This document shows positions 59,801 to 64,000 of a stretch of 64,000 bases of DNA, one piece after another (the stretch's first letter is position 1; each line of letters starts with the position of its first letter). Position numbers and translations under genes: made by a program. Source of the DNA: Hexactinellida sp. DTS-2022 (lineage: Eukaryota; Porifera; Hexactinellida); NCBI GenBank assembly GCA_028753945.1, contig JAPNXP010000013.1, forward strand, positions 4,713,501 to 4,777,500, written 5' to 3'. The notes under the pieces are model-generated. The model ran no database searches. It was not told the origin of the DNA and saw only the letters and a program-made list of their open reading frames with translations.

Positions 59801-62593
59801 CTATGACGATAGCACCTCGGCCGGCAGGAAGATAATACAGCTGATCCAGGCTATGGAGGAGGTCCTGGAGTTCCATCAGCTGGAGCAGAACCTGCAGGTT
59901 AAGCAGTTCCTGCAAGACGTACAGAGGTACCTCAAACACATGCTGCGGACTATCAATATTAAGGAGGAGACTCTAGTGGTGCTTAAGATTGTGTCAGATC
60001 TCTCATACGCGTGGATTATTATAGACACGTACACACCTTTCATGCAGGTAGGTAACTTATTATATTCAACAACTAATGTGTGCCTCGATTAAATCATTTG
60101 GATCCAAAGTTAGTTAATTTATGCTGATCGAAGGTTAATGACGATAAAAATTTACTATCTCCAAATTCAGCGATTCCCAACCTTTTAAAACCGTGAACCC
60201 CCTATAGCAGATACCAAACATTATGTAGACCCCTCCCATTGACAGTAATACAAATTTAGATATCTTGAGGACCCCCTATTGCCGTCCGTGGACCCCAGGT
60301 TGGGAACCACTTTCTTAAATTAAGCTGCTTTAATCCAGGTTCATATAGGAGCTCCTTTTGGTGTGAATTTGCACTGAAAAAATATAAGGAATTTCAGCCT
60401 CCTCATACCATAGCATCATAGCATAATTAGCGTAGACTAACCTACTATATTAGCGGTAGTACGATTAACTAGGAAGGCATAAAGAACAACCCTCAGCTGG
60501 TGATAAAGCTCCGCGCCACCTTCCTTAAGCTGGCCACTGCGCTGGACCTGCCGCTGGTGCGCATCCTGCAGGCCAACAGCTCTGATCTGCAATCCGTCTC
60601 CAAGTACTACTCCTCGGAGCTGGTCGCCTACGTGAGGAAGGTGATGCAGATTATACCGGAGTCCATGTTCCTTAAGCTAGCGGAGATCATACAGCTGCAG
60701 ACCGATAGGGTACGTATATGACGCATGTGTGTTAATACATGTAGAGTATACTCTAGTTAACCATGGTTGCCAAGAAATGTGAAAAGTTAATTGAATTTAA
60801 CTGGAAGTGAAAACGAAAATGGGGGTTTCTATTTATACCTTTGATGCCAAATCATCCGCGTTATAATGTGAACACCAGGTGACCGTCAAAACTTGTGTTT
60901 GTAAAATCCGAAATTCGTATTAACCGGAGTCATTTCCATGCATTAGTATAGGGAATTAAACCTTGTATTCCTTAACCGATATTTCGCCTTATCCGTGTTC
61001 CTATTTACGAGAGTCTACTATATCAGATTAGTTATATATCTCCAGATCAAAGAGGTGCCCACTCGACTGGATAAAGATAAGATTCGCGAATTCTCACAGC
61101 TAAACGATCGCTACCAAGTAGCAGAGCTCACCCACTCCATCTCCGTGTTCACCGTAGGAATCCTTATGATGAAGACAACCCTGGTCGGCATAATTAAAGT
61201 GGATCCGAAACAGCTGCTAGAAGATGGCATCCGAAAAGAGCTGGTCACTAAAGTGGCTCGCGCGTTGCACTACGGTCTCGTGTTCAGCTACAGATCTAAA
61301 GTCAGTGAGCTGGAGCCAAAGCTAAAGTCGCTCGCCTCGGAAATGTCCGGATTCCTGCGCTCATTCGAGTACATCCAGGACTATGTGGATATATACGGAC
61401 TTAGGATATGGCAGCAAGAAGTCTCGCGGATAATCAACTATAACGTGGAAGAGGAGTGCAACCGGTACCTCCGTAAGAAGGTTATGGACTGGGAGTCTAT
61501 TTACCAGTCGACTACGATTCCTATTCCCAGATTCCGTCAGCTGGATGGAGAGTCGTATAACTTCATAGGGAGACTCGCGAGAGAGATTATCCGCATAACA
61601 GACTTTAAGCACACGTGCTACGTGCCGCAGATGCGCATCTGGTACGACAAGAAGACGCACGCTGAGATAGTGGGGGTCGGGCTATGGGGCCGCCTGCTGG
61701 AATCCGTGGACACTTTCGGGCTTAACGGTTTGGACCGACTGTACTGCTTCATGATAGTGCGAGAGTTACAGCAACTGCATACTCTTGTAACCAGGAAAAT
61801 GCTGGAAGATAAAGCCCTTGTTAGTCTGGTTGGTAGTCTAGCTAAGCCGCTTAAAGAGGGAAGAGCGACGCTCACGGACGCTACCAAGGTGTACAACCTT
61901 GTTATTAGCCGCACTAGTAAGTATTGGCCGCAGGTAGCAGAGCACGTTATTCGCGTGGGACAGATACAGCTGATCCGACAGCAAATAGCGCACGAGCTGA
62001 GAGCAGCTGGTAAGTTCGACAGCAAGCTCCTAATGTCCTGTCTAGAGAACTTCAACAACCTTCTCTTGTCGGACATTCAGGCTCACTACAAGGACCCCAC
62101 CAAGCCATACCCGGGGGACAACAACCCTCTCATGTTCGAACTCGCTACCTACCTAGAAGCGACCGGGTTACACGATCCCTCCACTAAGATATACATCGCT
62201 ACTACACAGCACATCAATATATCTCTCATAAAGTTCCTATTGCTGTACACCCAGCTATCTAAACTGACTTATTTCAGAAAGATAGGGGGCCTCGTGGCTA
62301 AGAAACAGTCAGAGGCTATCGACGGGCCTCCCTTCATAACAGGGATGGTGACCCTGCTGAGACAGTTCCATTCTGACGTCACAGACGAGTTCCTACAGTA
62401 CACTTGTCAGTACATCCGGTCTCTGTTGTACGAGGACACTTCTAAGGAGAGGGTCGGAGATGTGACAGACGATATTGTGGTTGCGCTCACATTCATGGAT
62501 GACTTTATGCGTACAGCGGGTCTCTCAAGAGATAAAGTGCTCAATAGTATTCCTACTTATTTGTTCGATGAGTTCAGAACACTGGCTATTTGA
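56803..62593 (+). CDS. WASHC5: Strumpellin, WASH complex subunit 5
   Basis: Eight exons: 56803-57048, 57311-57556, 57919-58206, 58567-58824, 59143-59487, 59706-60047, 60473-60709, 61046-62593; all phase 0; 1169 residues (human 1159). Near-colinear similarity throughout, for example [156 protein letters not shown] and FDEFRTL at the C-terminus. It is a helical scaffold of the WASH complex, which activates Arp2/3 on endosomes for retromer-dependent sorting. Human strumpellin genes have many more introns. Introns 1, 4, 6 and 7 hold MITEs, and intron 5 probably a remnant. Donor 4 is triplicated in tandem (see findings). Confidence 0.97.
57093..57239. mobile_element. Pogo-like MITE, family 2, copy 3 (WASHC5 intron 1)
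   Basis: CCGGTTATTAGAACATCGTCGGGAACGGCATATAATG and GGTATATGACAACCGTTTTCTAGTAGAAT match copies 1 and 2. The right end is GCATCTACTGTA. Confidence 0.78.
58825..58916 (+). repeat. 33-bp tandem repeat carrying the splice donor, about 2.8 copies
   Basis: The unit GTCAGTATAGCTATACACAGTAAACACAAACAG is repeated at 58825 and 58858 and begins again at 58891 before diverging. Each unit starts with GTCAGT preceded by AAACAG, an identical donor context. Confidence 0.95.
58952..59132 (+). mobile_element. GGAGCG-family element, copy E (WASHC5 intron 4)
   Basis: AAGGAATTATCCAGGAGCGCGAGACGCTCC through TCTTCTCCTATACCGCAACATTAAT to AATGGCTATATAATATC. It ends 10 nt before the AG acceptor of exon 5 (59141-59142). 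Confidence 0.82.
59610..59682. mobile_element. Possible MITE remnant in WASHC5 intron 5
   Basis: TATAGCGGACTCATATATATAACG at the left and CGTTATTAACAGGTTCTACTGTA at the right are imperfect inverted ends in the pogo style. Short and eroded. Confidence 0.4.
60168..60313. mobile_element. hAT-like MITE in WASHC5 intron 6
   Basis: Left CAGCGATTCCCAACCTTTT, right GGACCCCAGGTTGGGAACCACTTT. Imperfect terminal inverted repeat of hAT style; the interior has two CCCCCTAT blocks. Confidence 0.7.
60860..61022. mobile_element. Pogo-like MITE, family 4, in WASHC5 intron 7
   Basis: CACCAGGTGACCGTCAAAAC, CCGAAATTCGTATTAACCGG and ATTTCGCCTTATCCG match the copies at 9765 and 44547. The right end TTTACGAGAGTCTACTATA is clear; the left end is eroded. 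It ends about 23 nt before the exon 8 acceptor. Confidence 0.7.
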
Positions 62594-63317
62594 CCTATCC
62601 GCTCTTCGACTATTTATTATGTATATTTTGATAATTGAAGTAATGTAGTATAGTATAATATATAATGGTATATTTCTATTATATGGTTTGTCCCTCTAGG
62701 GGCGTTAATTCATCCGCTTTTGCCTTGTATCAGTTATTAACTTATTACCAATGTAATCGTTACTGGTAGATCAAAAACACTTAGGGTAATTAAATTTTAT
62801 CTTACAAAGTGGAATTACACCTTGAAATATTATATTGTATTATATAAGTTGTTATTAGAGACTCAATATAACAGTAATATTAAACTAGTAATCAAGGAGT
62901 GGTTATAGTACGTCAGTCCCCAACTAAATTATAATAAATTACTAATTGAACTTACGCGCCCACGCCCCACGCCCTATAGATTGAGTAATTTCTCACATTA
63001 TATTACCAATTAAGGGAATTTGAGACTCCTTTTATAAGTTATCCAATATTTCTTACCAAAAGTGCGTAATGTAATTAATAATTATCCTGTCTATTCCTAT
63101 TGAATTAATTTAATTGTATCATGTTAAAATAATATTGGGGTTTGCTTTACTGCTAATTGGCAATAATACCTTTTCAATATAAAAATCCACCTTCGCAAAG
63201 ATGTATTTTTGATGTAAAAAAAAAAAAACTTTTCCAGTGCCTGAAAATCACATTATGCAAAAGTAATTCCAACAAATTATTTTGTTACGTTATTATTGCA
63301 AGCTAGCGAATATTACA
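62594..63317. other. Spacer WASHC5-SNRPA1
   Basis: AT-rich spacer holding the second copy (63163-63265) of the CAGTGCCTGAAAATCACATT repeat also seen at 30370. No gene seen. Confidence 0.5.
63163..63265. repeat. Dispersed repeat, CAGTGCCTGAAAATCACATT family, copy 2
   Basis: ACCTTTTCAATATAAAAATCCACCTTCGCAAAGATG, a poly-A run and CCAGTGCCTGAAAATCACATTATGC, in the same order as at 30370-30490. Confidence 0.55.
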
Positions 63318-64000
63318 ATGCCAAGGCTAAGCGTAGAAGTTATAACAGAAGCAGATCAGTACGTAAATGCAATTAGAGACAGGGAACTTAATCTGAGAGG
63401 TGAGACCTCTATTCTACCTAGTAACTAGTTGTGTCTATGGAATGCATTATGTTATATTCCCTCTAGCAAAGAAGATTCCTGCAATTGAGAATTTGGGGGC
63501 AACACTCGTAAGTTGGCATTTATTAATGTTATATCTCAGTTGGTTAATACAATTCATTTTAGGACCAGTTTGATACGATAGACTTTTCGGATAATGACAT
63601 TTGTCGGTTGGATGGGTTCCCATTGCTGAAGAGACTGAAAACGCTACTTTTGAACAACAATAGGATTTGGTAAGGCTTACCTTCCAAACTTATTTAGGGT
63701 TTATACATATTATAATTTATAAACCTTCCTTGCATAGTTTCAAATTGTAACTACAGTAAACTCTCGTTATAACGAAGTGCTTGGGACCTGTAAATTCATT
63801 CGTTATATCCAGATATTCGTTATAAGCGGATAATAATTAATGCATTTATTGCTCTGGGGGAAAATATCCATTTCGTTATATCTGACTTCGTTATAACGGG
63901 AGTTGACTGTATTTGAATGCGTTATTAACTTAAATTACTTATCTCTTTAGCCGATTTGCTGAGGATCTCAATCTCTCTCTCCCAAACCTCGACACTATTA
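63318..64000 (+). CDS. SNRPA1: U2 small nuclear ribonucleoprotein A' (5' part)
   Basis: Four exons visible: 63318-63399, 63467-63507, 63563-63669 and 63951 to the window edge; phases 1, 0, 2 agree. The protein begins MPRLSVEVITEADQYVNAIRD and continues RELNLRGAKKIPAIENLGAT, LDQFDTIDFSDNDICRLDGF, PLLKRLKTLLLNNNRICRFA and EDLNLSLPNLDTI, nearly identical to the LRRs of human U2A'. U2A' binds U2B'' and stem-loop IV of U2 snRNA in the spliceosome. Intron 3 is occupied by a family 1 MITE. The gene runs off the window. Confidence 0.96.
63752..63911 (+). mobile_element. Pogo/Tigger-like MITE, family 1, in SNRPA1 intron 3
   Basis: Left TACAGTAAACTCTCGTTATAACGAAGTGC, right ACTTCGTTATAACGGGAGTTGACTGTA, with the same interior (CTTGGGACCTGTAAATTC, GCTCTGGGGGAAAAT) as the copy at 13091. 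Confidence 0.9.

Overview
The window is nuclear DNA of a eukaryote, most likely an animal. Genes are broken by GT-AG introns, and one intron is GC-AG. There is a eukaryotic tRNA-Phe(GAA). The proteins include animal-type families: a galectin domain, centriolin, heparan-sulfate 6-O-sulfotransferase, strumpellin (WASHC5), NPL4, eIF2B-alpha, an Mps1/TTK kinase and a LysM membrane protein. Gene density is high, about 25 protein genes in 64 kb. About 15 of them are single-exon, including a 6.4-kb centriolin ORF; the others carry 1-7 introns, mostly 180-500 nt. A compact non-bilaterian genome such as a sponge would fit, but the sequence alone does not name the species.

Layout. 1-6.4 kb: 5' end of an ARF/ARL GTPase (-), a galectin-domain ORF without an ATG, a broken NHL copy inverted relative to an intact NHL-repeat gene, and EIF2B1 (-). 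6.7-13.1 kb: NPLOC4, GNL1 and UXT, all on -. 14-21 kb: an endosomal-type sugar transporter, threonyl-tRNA synthetase and a degenerate KDM2-like JmjC protein, all on -. 21.4-30 kb: a PH-domain adaptor (+), an HS6ST-like enzyme, a TTK-like kinase, a LYSMD3/4-like protein and an orphan disordered protein. 30.8-33 kb: two tandem Ig-like membrane proteins. 33.3-39.8 kb: centriolin. 41-46 kb: a macro-domain protein, tRNA-Phe and a C2-like/coiled-coil gene. 46-50 kb: a four-finger C2H2 protein and a papain-family protease. 51-56 kb: IMP4 and PNPLA8. 56.8 kb to the end: WASHC5 and the 5' part of SNRPA1 (U2A').

Most genes are housekeeping genes with no operon-like logic. Functional groups present are protein quality control and translation (NPLOC4, EIF2B1, TARS, GNL1, IMP4, UXT), endosome and membrane (WASHC5, SLC2-like, PNPLA8), centrosome and mitosis (CNTRL, TTK), and surface or matrix (galectin, HS6ST, Ig-like pair).

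The non-coding DNA is dominated by short non-autonomous DNA transposons: several pogo/Tigger-like MITE families with TA-flanked CAGT.. ends, hAT-like ends, and an unclassified ~180-bp family with five copies. Many lie inside introns and some nearly abut splice sites. The observations I rate highest are the catalytically degenerate KDM2-like protein, the tandem Ig-like receptor pair, three in-frame tandem splice donors in WASHC5, a near-perfect ~60-nt-arm palindrome, a PH-FERM-like adaptor with a PI3K-type YMPM motif, and a MITE nested in a MITE.
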